From the NCBI GenBank assembly GCA_016188575.1, contig JACPHN010000192.1:1-64000 (forward strand): 64,000 bases of DNA. The letters run 5' to 3'. Positions 41,489 to 50,182 of the stretch are shown piece by piece. This DNA is from Candidatus Schekmanbacteria bacterium. GTDB taxonomy: Bacteria; CSSED10-310; JACPHN01. Below the pieces are notes generated by a model that saw only the letters and a list, made by a program, of their open reading frames with translations, was not told the DNA's origin and ran no database searches. A program made the translations under genes and the position numbers. The number at the start of each line of letters is the position of its first letter. Position 1 is the first letter of the stretch.

Positions 41489-42427
41489 CTAGCGCCCGCG
41501 CGCGACTTCGCGGCAAAGGCGATCGAAGACGTCCGCGGCCTCGGCGCCCGAGACGAGGTCCGTCAGCCCGACGGTGCCGTCGGGCCGCAGATCCGCGAGG
41601 CCAGAACCCAACGCCCGCGCGATCTCCGCCGGATAGTAGCCGAGCACCGGGCGCTGGGTCTCGGCGGCGACCGCCGCATCCCCCGTCGCCGCCGCTGGCG
41701 CGACCGACGCCGCCGCGTCCGACACCGCCGCGTCCGGCGCCGCCAGCGCCGACAAGATCGACGCCAGCCGCGCATCGCGTCCCGCCGCGTCCAGCACGCG
41801 CACCATGCTCAACAGCATCGACCCGCGTTCGAGAGGTTCCTCCGGGCCGAGCGCAAGCGGCGACATCGGCTCCAACCACCCGCGGGTGACGACGCGCAGC
41901 ATTGCCCGCTCGCTCCAGTGGCCCGCCACATCGGCCCACCGTTCGGCACTTGCGGCGGTCCCCGCCTCCGCCGCGCGGGCCTCTAGCATGGTAAGCTCCA
42001 CCAGGAGCTCAGCGAGATCGGCTCTCCGCAGCGACGGCAGCAGCGCGATCATTCTCCGGGCCTCGCGCAGCCGCGCGGCCGGGCTCTCCCGGGGCGCAGC
42101 ATCTACCGCGGCGAGCTGCCAGGCGTAGGCGGCCTCGGCGACGCGCATCGCCAGCAGCTCGCGCAGCGCGAGCAGCTCGGGATCGCCGGCGTGCAGAGCC
42201 AGTGCGTCATCGAGCACGCCACGTGCCTCGGAGAGCGCGCCGCGACTCAAGAGGTCGCGGGCTTCCGCACGGCTCGCCGCCAGCGCTATCAGCTCCGCCT
42301 GCTCCTGCGCCGCGGCCATCGCGTTCCGGGGCAGCGCTCCGGGGGGGCGCAGAGCGCACCCGAACCCCGCCGCCGCCACCGCCGCGGACAGGTCAATAAT
42401 CAAGAAGGCGCGCGCCAGGTGCGTCAT
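41489..42427 (-). CDS. Putative lipoprotein of unknown function
   Basis: A 312-residue, alanine-rich protein. The N-terminus LARAFLIIDLSAAVAAAGFGC fits a lipoprotein signal with Cys24 as anchor. Helical, TPR-like segments follow (SRGALSEARGVLDDALALHA, GDPELLALRELLAMRVAEAA). The C-terminal part (RPVLGYYPAEIARALGSGLA, DVFDRLCREVARG) is not recognised. It starts one base after the miaA stop and closes the long leftward gene train. Confidence 0.6.
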   Translation of the reverse strand: MTHLARAFLIIDLSAAVAAAGFGCALRPPGALPRNAMAAAQEQAELIALAASRAEARDLLSRGALSEARGVLDDALALHAGDPELLALRELLAMRVAEAAYAWQLAAVDAAPRESPAARLREARRMIALLPSLRRADLAELLVELTMLEARAAEAGTAASAERWADVAGHWSERAMLRVVTRGWLEPMSPLALGPEEPLERGSMLLSMVRVLDAAGRDARLASILSALAAPDAAVSDAAASVAPAAATGDAAVAAETQRPVLGYYPAEIARALGSGLADLRPDGTVGLTDLVSGAEAADVFDRLCREVARGR

Positions 42428-42428
42428 T

Positions 42429-43358
42429 TCAGTCGCTCGCTCCTCCCGCCTCCAGCCACGCGATCAGCTCAGCCGCCAACACGTCTTCAGCGGCCGGCGC
42501 CCCGAGCATTCGCCACTCCGCACCCGGCGCGTGGCGAAACCACGTGATCTGGCGCTTCGCATACTGCCGGTGAGCTTGCTGCACGCGGCGAGTCGCCTCC
42601 GCGAGCGTGGCGCTACCCTCGAGCACCGCAATCCACGCCTCGTAGCCGAGCGCTTTGCGGCTCACCAGTGCCTCGCGAAGGCCTGCCTCGAGCAGCGCCC
42701 GCGTCTCGTCGATCACCCCATCGACCACCATCTGCTCGACGCGCCGGTCAATGCGCGCGTACAGCTCGTGGCGCGGGCGCGCCAGCACCACGAGGCGAGC
42801 TTGCCAGGGAGGGCGCGGGGTGCGGTAGTGGCCGTCGGTGAGCGCGGACAGCGGCCGGCCCGCAAGCTCGATCACCTCGAGGGCGCGAACGATGCGCAGA
42901 CCGTCATGGGGATGGATGCGCTCGGCCGAGGCGGCATCGAGGCGCGCGAGCCGCTCATGCAGAGCCGCGCTCCCCGCGGCGCGCAGCTCCGTCTCCAGGC
43001 GCTGGCGGCACGCCGCGTCCTCCGGCAGGTCAGTGAGCCCGCCGAGCAGCGCTCCGATGTAGAGGCCGGTCCCGCCGGCGACGATAACGGCCCCGCCGGC
43101 CGCATGAATCCGCGCGATGTACGCCCGCGCACGGCTCGCGTAGTCGCGCGCGGTAAAGCGTTCGGCCAAAGAGACTTCGCCGATCAGCCGGTGCGGAACG
43201 CCACTGCGCTCCGCCGCGGAGGGGCTGCAGACGCCGATGGTCAGCTCGCGGAAGAGCTGCCGGGAGTCGGCGCCGATGATTTCGCCCCGCGTGCGCGCGG
43301 CGACGCGTAGCGCCATGGCAGTCTTTCCACACGCCGTGGGGCCGGCGAGAACGAGCAC
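42429..43358 (-). CDS. miaA: tRNA dimethylallyltransferase
   Basis: A 309-residue MiaA, which adds the dimethylallyl group to A37 of tRNAs reading UNN codons. LVLAGPTACGKTAMALRVAA is the P-loop. IIGADSRQLFRELTIGVCSP, PHRLIGEVSLAERFTARDYA, VIVAGGTGLYIGALLGGLTD and QYAKRQITWFRH are the family motifs in order. GTG 43358, 22 bases after the mutL stop, gives the standard length; the upstream extension lies in mutL. Pairing of mutL with miaA is common in bacteria. Confidence 0.94.
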   Translation of the reverse strand: MLVLAGPTACGKTAMALRVAARTRGEIIGADSRQLFRELTIGVCSPSAAERSGVPHRLIGEVSLAERFTARDYASRARAYIARIHAAGGAVIVAGGTGLYIGALLGGLTDLPEDAACRQRLETELRAAGSAALHERLARLDAASAERIHPHDGLRIVRALEVIELAGRPLSALTDGHYRTPRPPWQARLVVLARPRHELYARIDRRVEQMVVDGVIDETRALLEAGLREALVSRKALGYEAWIAVLEGSATLAEATRRVQQAHRQYAKRQITWFRHAPGAEWRMLGAPAAEDVLAAELIAWLEAGGASD

Positions 43359-43380
43359 GCGCGTCGGATCACCTGCCTGC

Positions 43381-45324
43381 TCAGCGCCGCGCAAAGGCCC
43401 GCTCGATGTCGCTGCGGTGGAGCTCGAGAACGACGGGCCTTCCATGGGGGCACGTGTAGGGCTGCTCGGTCTGCACGAGGCGCGCCAGGAGAGCGCGCAT
43501 CTCTTCCTCATCCAAACGCCGGCCGGCCATCACCGCGCTCCGGCAGGACATGCGGGCGATGAGCTCCTCGCGCGCTGTCTCCACGTGGCGGCGCGCGGCG
43601 CCGGCGCCGCCGGGGCCCCGGAGGTCGTCGATGATGTCGTGCAGCAGCTTGAGCGCATCCGCAACGCCGGGAATCACCGGGGCCGCCCGCAAGACATAGG
43701 CGTGCTCGCCGAACGGCTCCAAGTCGAAGCCGACCTGCCGCAGTGACGGAAGGTTCGCGGCCACCCCTGCCCGCGCCTCCGCGGGCAGCTCGATCAGCGG
43801 CGGTGTCAACAGACGCTGGCGCGTAATCGGCTCGCCCTTCAGGGCGCGGCGAAAGGCGTCGAACAAGACCCGTTCGTGAGCCACATGCTGGTCGACGATC
43901 AGCAGCCCCGAGGGGGCACCAAGCACAATGTACGTGTTCAGAATCTGGCCCAGGATCGGCAGCGACGCGAGCTCGCCGCGCTGACCTTCGACGTGGGGCT
44001 GCAGGCCGAACGGCAGACGCGCGGGCCCGAGTGGCTCCGCCGCACCGGCGTTCGCCGCTGCTGCCAAAGATGCCGCCGACGCCCCGCCGCCCGCGGTCGC
44101 GGCACCGGACCCGCCGCCTGCGGTCGGCCACGGATAAGCCGAGGCGGTGGGACGAACACCGGGTGCAAAGGGATCGTGGAGCACGAGCGGGCCGAATGCA
44201 AACGCCCCGGCGGTGGCCTCGGCCCCGCCGCCAGCCGCCGGCGGGTAGGCCAACCCCGGCGCGAAGACGCTCTCGTCCGCCATGGCCGCGCCCGGCGCGC
44301 TGCCGACTGCACGCCGAATCGCCATGACCACCGCTCGCTGCACCTCGCCAGGCCGCCGAAAGCGGACCTCCGACTTGGCCGGGTGCACGTTGACGTCGAC
44401 AAGCTCCGGCGAAACGTCCAGAAAAAGGTAGCATACCGGGTGCCGGCCACTCGGCAGGGCGCTCTGATACGCCTCATACAGGGCGCGCGTCAGACCACGG
44501 TCGGCGATGGGCCGGCGATTGACGAAGAAGTGCTGTTCCGTGCGGCCGGCGCGGTGCAGGCTCGGAAGCCCCGTCATGCCCGTGACCACCACGCCACCGC
44601 CGCCGTCACCGCCATCGCCCGCAGGCGGCACCGCCACGAGCTGGCGGGCGATTTCGCTACCCGCCAGCGCACAAACTCGCCCGCCGAGATCGTGTCCCGG
44701 TGGCACGCCGAGCAGCTCTCGGCGATCGTGCAACAAGCGAAAGCCCACGCCGGGATTCGCCAGCGCGGTGAGCAGTACCATGCGCGTGCAGTGCGCCAGC
44801 TCGGTGTCCCGCGAGCGCAGGAACTTCCGCCGCGCCGGCGTGGCAAAAAACAGGTTGGCGACTTCCACCGCCGTGCCCACGGGAAACCCGATCGCCTCCA
44901 CGGAGAGCTTCTTGCCCGCAGAGTAGCGCACCTCGACACCCGGACCCGCCGGATCATCGCAAGTCTTCAGCGTGAGCTGCGACACCGAGGCAATGGCCGG
45001 CAGCGCTTCGCCGCGGAATCCGAGGGTGCGGATCCGCTCGAGATCCTCCACCACCGCGATCTTGCTCGTCGCGTGCCGCTCGAATGCGATCTCGGCATCG
45101 CCGCGCGACATGCCGCAGCCGTCGTCACTGACGCTGATCGCCGCGACGCCGCCCTGCTCGAGCTGCACCGTGACGCGGGTCGCGCCGGCGTCGAGCGCGT
45201 TCTCCAGGAGCTCCTTGACGACTGACGCCGGCCGCTCGACAACCTCGCCCGCCGCGATGCGGTTGGCTACGTAGTCGGGTAGGCGCCGAATCTTTCCGGT
45301 GCCGGGTTCAGGCGTTGGGCTCAT
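43381..45324 (-). CDS. mutL: DNA mismatch repair protein MutL
   Basis: A 647-residue MutL. The N-terminal GHKL ATPase shows IAAGEVVERPASVVKELLEN with catalytic E41, ISVSDDGCGM, TLGFRGEALPAIASV and FFVNRRPIADRGLTRALYEA. A Gly/Ala/Pro linker leads to the dimerisation domain. There the endonuclease-type motifs appear in altered form: DQHVAHERVLFD (usual DQHA..E....E), SCRSAVMAGRRL, and CPHGRPVVLEL at the end. Overlap with the end of cheB is 17 bases. Confidence 0.94.
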   Translation of the reverse strand: MSPTPEPGTGKIRRLPDYVANRIAAGEVVERPASVVKELLENALDAGATRVTVQLEQGGVAAISVSDDGCGMSRGDAEIAFERHATSKIAVVEDLERIRTLGFRGEALPAIASVSQLTLKTCDDPAGPGVEVRYSAGKKLSVEAIGFPVGTAVEVANLFFATPARRKFLRSRDTELAHCTRMVLLTALANPGVGFRLLHDRRELLGVPPGHDLGGRVCALAGSEIARQLVAVPPAGDGGDGGGGVVVTGMTGLPSLHRAGRTEQHFFVNRRPIADRGLTRALYEAYQSALPSGRHPVCYLFLDVSPELVDVNVHPAKSEVRFRRPGEVQRAVVMAIRRAVGSAPGAAMADESVFAPGLAYPPAAGGGAEATAGAFAFGPLVLHDPFAPGVRPTASAYPWPTAGGGSGAATAGGGASAASLAAAANAGAAEPLGPARLPFGLQPHVEGQRGELASLPILGQILNTYIVLGAPSGLLIVDQHVAHERVLFDAFRRALKGEPITRQRLLTPPLIELPAEARAGVAANLPSLRQVGFDLEPFGEHAYVLRAAPVIPGVADALKLLHDIIDDLRGPGGAGAARRHVETAREELIARMSCRSAVMAGRRLDEEEMRALLARLVQTEQPYTCPHGRPVVLELHRSDIERAFARR

Positions 45325-46408
45325 GTTTTCTTGTTGCCTTGTGGGCGAGCACGATCCGGCAGATCGCGGCGCCCATTTCGTCGACGGGTAGGGTCGCGAC
45401 GCTGGCGCCGGTGGCGATGACGGCCTCGGGCATGCTGGACACCAGCGCGGTCGACTGGTGCTCCACCAGCACCGGCACCCCTTGCAGGCAAAGCGCCGCC
45501 GCCCCCCGCGCCCCGTCCGTCCCCATGCCGGTAAGCACGGCCGTCACGGACACTGCGACGCGGCAGTCCAGCGCCGACAAGAACAGGCGGTCGATCGCCG
45601 GCACATAAACTTCCGCGGCGGCGGAGGGTTCCAGGCGAAACCGCAGCACTCCGTCGCCGCCGCGAGCGAAGAGCGTGTGACACCCACCCGGCGCCACGCT
45701 CACGGCACGAGCACCCGGCCGGTTCCCCTCCTTGATCTCCTCGACGCGCAGGGCGATCTCCCGGTCAAGGCGCTCGGCAAACGAGGCCGTGAACTTGCCA
45801 GGCATGTGCAGAGCCGCCACCACTGCCGCGGGAAAGGTCGGTGGCAGCTTGCGGAGAATGGCCTGAATGGCGCGCGTCCCGCCGGTCGATGCGCCGATGA
45901 GCACGATCAGGGGATCCGCAATATCGACGACGGGCTCCGGCGCGAGGCCCGGCCGCAAGCGCGCGAGCAGCTCATGCGCGGCGGCCTCGCGTTGCTCCAC
46001 CGTCAGGCGGGCGGCGGCCGCGGCTTTGCGAATCGCAATCACGCACGGGTCATCGGAAGAGGACTCCGCCATTTCCTCGGAAATGACCGAAAAGTCGACC
46101 GCGCCGAGCTCGGCGGCGCGCCCGAGCCGGCTATCCGACGGCGACGAGCAGATCACCGTCACGGCGGCCGTGCGATCTCGGCTCATCCAGTGCAGGATGG
46201 AGCGCGAGTCGAGGTCGATCGTGTCCAGTGCCACGATCACGCAATCCGGCTGGCGCGACCGCACGAGCTCCGACGCGTCCAGAGCCGTGCTAGCCACGCC
46301 CGCCAGGCAAACCCCCGGCGCCTCGCGAGCGGCCGCGGTCAACCGCGAAGCGCGCCCCGAGCGGTCATCCACAATCAGCACCGTTACTTCTTTCGGCGTG
46401 GCTGCCAT
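45308..46408 (-). CDS. cheB: CheB-type protein-glutamate methylesterase
   Basis: A 366-residue CheB. The methylesterase domain is complete: S174 in IVLIGASTGGTRAIQ, H201 in ALHMPGKFTASFAERL, and the Asp in AVLTGMGTDGARG. The N-terminal receiver keeps the acidic pair D14-D15 and a candidate phospho-acceptor D62, but the usual MPxMDG loop and the conserved lysine (KP) are not visible; the corresponding region reads DFSVISEEM. Regulation by CheA phosphorylation is therefore doubtful. It removes methyl groups from chemoreceptors, opposing CheR encoded 40 bases upstream. Confidence 0.9.
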   Translation of the reverse strand: MAATPKEVTVLIVDDRSGRASRLTAAAREAPGVCLAGVASTALDASELVRSRQPDCVIVALDTIDLDSRSILHWMSRDRTAAVTVICSSPSDSRLGRAAELGAVDFSVISEEMAESSSDDPCVIAIRKAAAAARLTVEQREAAAHELLARLRPGLAPEPVVDIADPLIVLIGASTGGTRAIQAILRKLPPTFPAAVVAALHMPGKFTASFAERLDREIALRVEEIKEGNRPGARAVSVAPGGCHTLFARGGDGVLRFRLEPSAAAEVYVPAIDRLFLSALDCRVAVSVTAVLTGMGTDGARGAAALCLQGVPVLVEHQSTALVSSMPEAVIATGASVATLPVDEMGAAICRIVLAHKATRKHEPNA

Positions 46409-46448
46409 CAACTCACGTCCCGCGGCTCCACACTTCTGCCTGACGCTG

Positions 46449-47414
46449 TCAAGAGCGATCGAAGCCCCGCGTCAGCGTCCGGTGCCCCAGCCCACCCAGT
46501 CCATTCGTCTCGGGCGGCGACTCACTGCCAGCCGCGCCGGGCGCACCGGGCAATGGATCATATCCGCCTCTCTGGTACACCATGTCATTACGAAAATGGC
46601 GCAATCGAAATGCCGTCGACAGGTTCATCAGCGATTCCGAGTGACCGAGCAGCAAGAAACCACCGTCATTCAGGCATTCGTAGAAGCTCTGGACAACGTT
46701 CTTACGAGCTTCGGGATGGAAATAGATGAATACGTTCCGACACAAGATCACGTCCATCGCAGACAAAAGCTTGATTCTGCCTTTATCCAGCAGATTCAGC
46801 CAGCCGAAATTGATCATGGTCTTGAGCTCGTCGGAAACGTGATATTTGAAGCCGACTTTCTTGAAATACTTCTGCAAGTAGCCCCGGTCGGTGGCGCGGA
46901 ATGAATTTTCTCCATAGACACCGCGGCGGGCGACCTCGAGGACGCGCTTGGAGATATCGCTGGCAAAGACCTCCACATCCCACTCGTCGAAGACCTGCAT
47001 TTCCCGGATGAGCATGGCGAGCGTGTACGGTTCCTCGCCGGTGCTGCATCCGGCGCTCCAGATGCGCAGGCGCCGCAGTCCCGAGCGCAGGTTGCGGGCG
47101 CGAACCTCCGGAAGAATTTCATCGCTGAGCGCGCGAAGCTGCGGCATCTCGCGGAAGAAATAGGTCTCGTTAGTCGTCAGCACGTCGACCAGGCATTCCA
47201 GCTCCGCGGCGTGATCCCGGTCGTATTTGAGATAGTAGTAGTAGTCCTGGAAACCGCTCAGTTGGTGGTAGCTAACGCGCGACGTGAGCCGTTTCTGGAG
47301 GAGAAATCGGGAGTCATCGTCGAAATAGATGCCGCAGTGGCTATAGATCAGCTTGCGGAGAAGCCGGAATACCTCTTCCGAAAGCTCGTGCTCGACTTCG
47401 GGCTCTTGCGACAT
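46449..47414 (-). CDS. cheR: CheR-type chemoreceptor methyltransferase
   Basis: A 321-residue CheR. The N-terminal helical domain (EEVFRLLRKLIYSHCGIYFD) is followed by the methyltransferase fold: TTNETYFFREMPQL, LRIWSAGCSTGEEPYTLAML for S-adenosylmethionine binding, VEVFASDISKRVLEVARRGV, and DVILCRNVFIYFHPEARKNV. It methylates glutamates on receptors. ATG 47414 follows the HEAT-repeat gene by two bases; a long upstream in-frame extension is inside that gene and rejected. The C-terminal 40 residues are a Gly/Pro-rich tail. Confidence 0.93.
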   Translation of the reverse strand: MSQEPEVEHELSEEVFRLLRKLIYSHCGIYFDDDSRFLLQKRLTSRVSYHQLSGFQDYYYYLKYDRDHAAELECLVDVLTTNETYFFREMPQLRALSDEILPEVRARNLRSGLRRLRIWSAGCSTGEEPYTLAMLIREMQVFDEWDVEVFASDISKRVLEVARRGVYGENSFRATDRGYLQKYFKKVGFKYHVSDELKTMINFGWLNLLDKGRIKLLSAMDVILCRNVFIYFHPEARKNVVQSFYECLNDGGFLLLGHSESLMNLSTAFRLRHFRNDMVYQRGGYDPLPGAPGAAGSESPPETNGLGGLGHRTLTRGFDRS

Positions 47415-47416
47415 CG

Positions 47417-49681
47417 CTAGTCTCGTCCCTGGGTGGAGCGCGCCGCCGGATCGGCATCGTCGAGTGCCTCGCGCAGCGCATAGAGGAGCGCCAACCCCGG
47501 TCCGTGGAGCTCGGGGCCGGTGGCGTACAGGTAGCCAGGATCGCGGTTGGCCAGCGCGCGCAGTGAGAAGAACGCCGCCTTGCGGATCTCCGGTCGGGCG
47601 TCGCCAAGAGCCGAAAGCAGCACTTCGGCAGTGACACTGTCGTCGTCCCGCGGCCCGAGCTCCGCGAGCGCTCCAATGGCGCGCACACGCACGGCGGTGT
47701 CCTCGTTCTCGTCGGCGGCCACGCGGTGCAGGAGCGGCAGGGCAGCCTCGCTGCGGGTGCCGCCGAGCGCCTCCACCACGGCAGAGCGCATGCGCCAGTC
47801 CGAGGACTCCAGTTGCGCCGCCAAAACCTCGGTGGCGTCGGGCTCCGGCAGGCTCCCCAGCGCCAGACACGCCCAACGCCTGACCTCCGGTTCGTCATCC
47901 TTGAGTCGCCCCAGGACCGCGGTGCGCACCCCCCGGGGCCGCATGCGGTGTAGCGCCTTGAGCGCGGCAATGCGCAACACGTCCACCGGCGAGTCGAGCA
48001 GCTTGAGCAGCGCGGGCAGAGCGCGGAGATCCGCGAGCTTCGCCACCCCCTCCGCGGCGCTGCATGCGCTCCACACGTCGCGGTCCTCCATGGCCATGAG
48101 CAGCGGTTCCACGGCCGTTTCGTCGCCATAGTCGCCGAGCAGCACGGCCGCCGCCTTACGCACTCGCGGCTCCTCGTCGGTGAGCGCCAGCGCAAAATGA
48201 CGAACGGCGCGCGCACCTTCCAGCTCGCCCAGCGCCAGCAACGAGCGCCTCCGCACCTCGCCATCGTCGTCGCGAATCCCCTTGACCAGCAGTGGCGCGG
48301 CGTCTGCGGTGCCGAGGCCGCCCATGACGCTGACCAGATTGCGGCGTAGACGCGGTTCCGAGCTCGGATAGAGAGCGGCGAGCCGCGCCAGCAGCTCGTC
48401 ACCGCCGATCCGTTGCAGGCTCCTCACCGCCGCGGCCTGAACGTCGGGATACGGGTCCGACAAGAGATTCAACAGCGTCTCCCTGGCGAAAGCGTCGCGG
48501 AGCTCGCCCAGGGCACGTGCGCACGTGGCACGCACGTGCCCGTTGGGGTCCGCCAGGCCGGCCCGCAGGACTTCGCGGGGGGCGCGAGGCCCGAGTCCGG
48601 CGAGGACGAGGGCGACGGCCTGGCGTTCGCGTTCGTCTCCGCCCTGCATTTTCTCGAGGATCGTGGGGAACGCCGCATCGCCCATGGCGATCAGAGCCGC
48701 GACTGCCGGCACCTGCACCTCTTCGTCGGTGATCAGCTCCAGGAGCAGCGGGATGGCCTTGGCAGCAGGAACCACGCGCAGGAGCAAGAGCGCTCCCAGG
48801 CGCACGCGTTCGTCCAGACTATCCAGCGCGGCCATCGCGGCGTTTGCGAGCTGCGTGGCGGCGGGGTGTAGCGCCGCAAACCTCGGCACGGCGTCGCGAT
48901 CGAGCTCCGACAGCGCGAAGGCGTGTTGCAATCCGTCGTGGAGGCGGCCGAGAGCCCCGATCGCGACCTGCTCCGTCGCCGCGTCTCGTGACGCCACCAG
49001 GTCCAGAAGCGGGCCGATCGCATTGGGGTCGCCGATCTCCGCGAGCGCGTCGACGATGGGCTTGCGCAGCGCGCGATCGGAAAGGAGCCCGAGCAGCACC
49101 GGCACCGCCCTCGGATCGCGGATCTTGCCAAGGCTGATGACGGCGGTGAAGCGCGTCCAGAGCTCGGCAGTCCGAGCGATCTCCAGCAGCGGCAAGACCG
49201 CGCGCGCATCTTGAATCTTCCCCAGAGCTTCCACGGCCGCGGCGCGAACGTTGTCGTCTTCGTCCTTGAGAAGCTGCACGAGGCGGGGGACGGCCGCGCC
49301 GTCGCCGATTTCGCCGAGAATGTCGGTCACGAACTTGCGCACGTCAGGGTCCGGGTCCGTGCTACTGCCCAGGAGGTACGGCAGCGCCGAGGAGCCAAAT
49401 CGCGTCAGCGCCTCGACCGCGGCGTTGCGCATGCCGGCGTTGTCGCCGGCGCGCAACGCGTCGATGAGGCGGGGCGCCACCACGTCGGCACCGAGAAGCA
49501 CCAGCGACTCGACCGCGGTCTTGCGCACTCGCCAGTCGACATCGCCGAGCACGCCGATGAGCTGAACTACCCCCTTGTTGCCCCACCGCTGCGCGATCTC
49601 CTGCACTGCGAGGCGACGGCGTTCCTCGTCTTCGTGACCGAGCTCGTGAAGCAGGTCGGAAAAGGTGGGTTCTCGCAGCAT
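47417..49681 (-). CDS. Large HEAT-repeat protein in chemosensory operon
   Basis: A 754-residue protein made almost entirely of HEAT/PBS-lyase-type repeats, about 20 or more. Typical units: DVDWRVRKTAVESLVLLG, DPDPDVRKFVTDILGEIGDG, DEDDNVRAAAVEALGKIQDA, DPYPDVQAAAVRSLQRIGGD, DDDGEVRRRSLLALGELEGA. Such solenoids act as protein-binding platforms. No signal peptide, so it is cytoplasmic. It lies three bases after cheW and two bases before cheR, which suggests it is a scaffold of the same signalling complex. The partner is unknown. Confidence 0.85.
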   Translation of the reverse strand: MLREPTFSDLLHELGHEDEERRRLAVQEIAQRWGNKGVVQLIGVLGDVDWRVRKTAVESLVLLGADVVAPRLIDALRAGDNAGMRNAAVEALTRFGSSALPYLLGSSTDPDPDVRKFVTDILGEIGDGAAVPRLVQLLKDEDDNVRAAAVEALGKIQDARAVLPLLEIARTAELWTRFTAVISLGKIRDPRAVPVLLGLLSDRALRKPIVDALAEIGDPNAIGPLLDLVASRDAATEQVAIGALGRLHDGLQHAFALSELDRDAVPRFAALHPAATQLANAAMAALDSLDERVRLGALLLLRVVPAAKAIPLLLELITDEEVQVPAVAALIAMGDAAFPTILEKMQGGDERERQAVALVLAGLGPRAPREVLRAGLADPNGHVRATCARALGELRDAFARETLLNLLSDPYPDVQAAAVRSLQRIGGDELLARLAALYPSSEPRLRRNLVSVMGGLGTADAAPLLVKGIRDDDGEVRRRSLLALGELEGARAVRHFALALTDEEPRVRKAAAVLLGDYGDETAVEPLLMAMEDRDVWSACSAAEGVAKLADLRALPALLKLLDSPVDVLRIAALKALHRMRPRGVRTAVLGRLKDDEPEVRRWACLALGSLPEPDATEVLAAQLESSDWRMRSAVVEALGGTRSEAALPLLHRVAADENEDTAVRVRAIGALAELGPRDDDSVTAEVLLSALGDARPEIRKAAFFSLRALANRDPGYLYATGPELHGPGLALLYALREALDDADPAARSTQGRD

Positions 49682-49684
49682 GGC

Positions 49685-50182
49685 TCACTCCACCGGCAGC
49701 AGCGTGGTCAGGTTGAGAAGCGAAACGATTTCGTCCGATTTCATCCGCACGATACCGGAAAGAAAGCTCCCGGTCGCCGCTGGCAGCGTGGCCGGGGGAG
49801 GCTCGACTGCCGCGAGGTCGAGCCGAGTCACGGCGATGACGCTGTCCACGACCAGTCCCACGGGTTCTTCGTCCGGTCGGACGACGATCACCCGGGTCAT
49901 CTTGTCCGGCGAGCGCGGCGGCATGTTCATGCGGCGGCGCAGGTCGACGATGGGAACGATGCGGCCGCGGGCGCTGGTGATGCCCAGGTAAAAGCTCGGG
50001 GAGCGGGGCACAAAGGTGATGGCCGGCATCATCGTGATCTCGTCCAGACTGAGGATTTCCAGACCGTAGAGGCGGCCCTCGAGCGCGAACAGGACGACGT
50101 TGGCAGCTTCCAGGCGCGCAGCGACTCCCGACGGCGCCGCGTGGGTCAGCGCCAGACCGGTAGATGGTGCCTCGCGGTTCAT
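49685..50182 (-). CDS. cheW: CheW-like coupling protein
   Basis: A 165-residue CheW. ANVVLFALEGRLYGLEILSL, ITMMPAITFVPRSPSFYLGI, TSARGRIVPIVDLRRRM and VGLVVDSVIAVTRL are the coupling-domain strands. It links receptors to CheA. ATG 50182 overlaps the cheA stop by four bases. A longer in-frame ORF reading back into cheA is rejected. Confidence 0.92.
   Translation of the reverse strand: MNREAPSTGLALTHAAPSGVAARLEAANVVLFALEGRLYGLEILSLDEITMMPAITFVPRSPSFYLGITSARGRIVPIVDLRRRMNMPPRSPDKMTRVIVVRPDEEPVGLVVDSVIAVTRLDLAAVEPPPATLPAATGSFLSGIVRMKSDEIVSLLNLTTLLPVE

Noticed and set aside
43876-45225. 449-codon open frame opposite mutL
   Set aside because: mutL carries all its ATPase motifs on the other strand; the antisense frame has no recognisable content.
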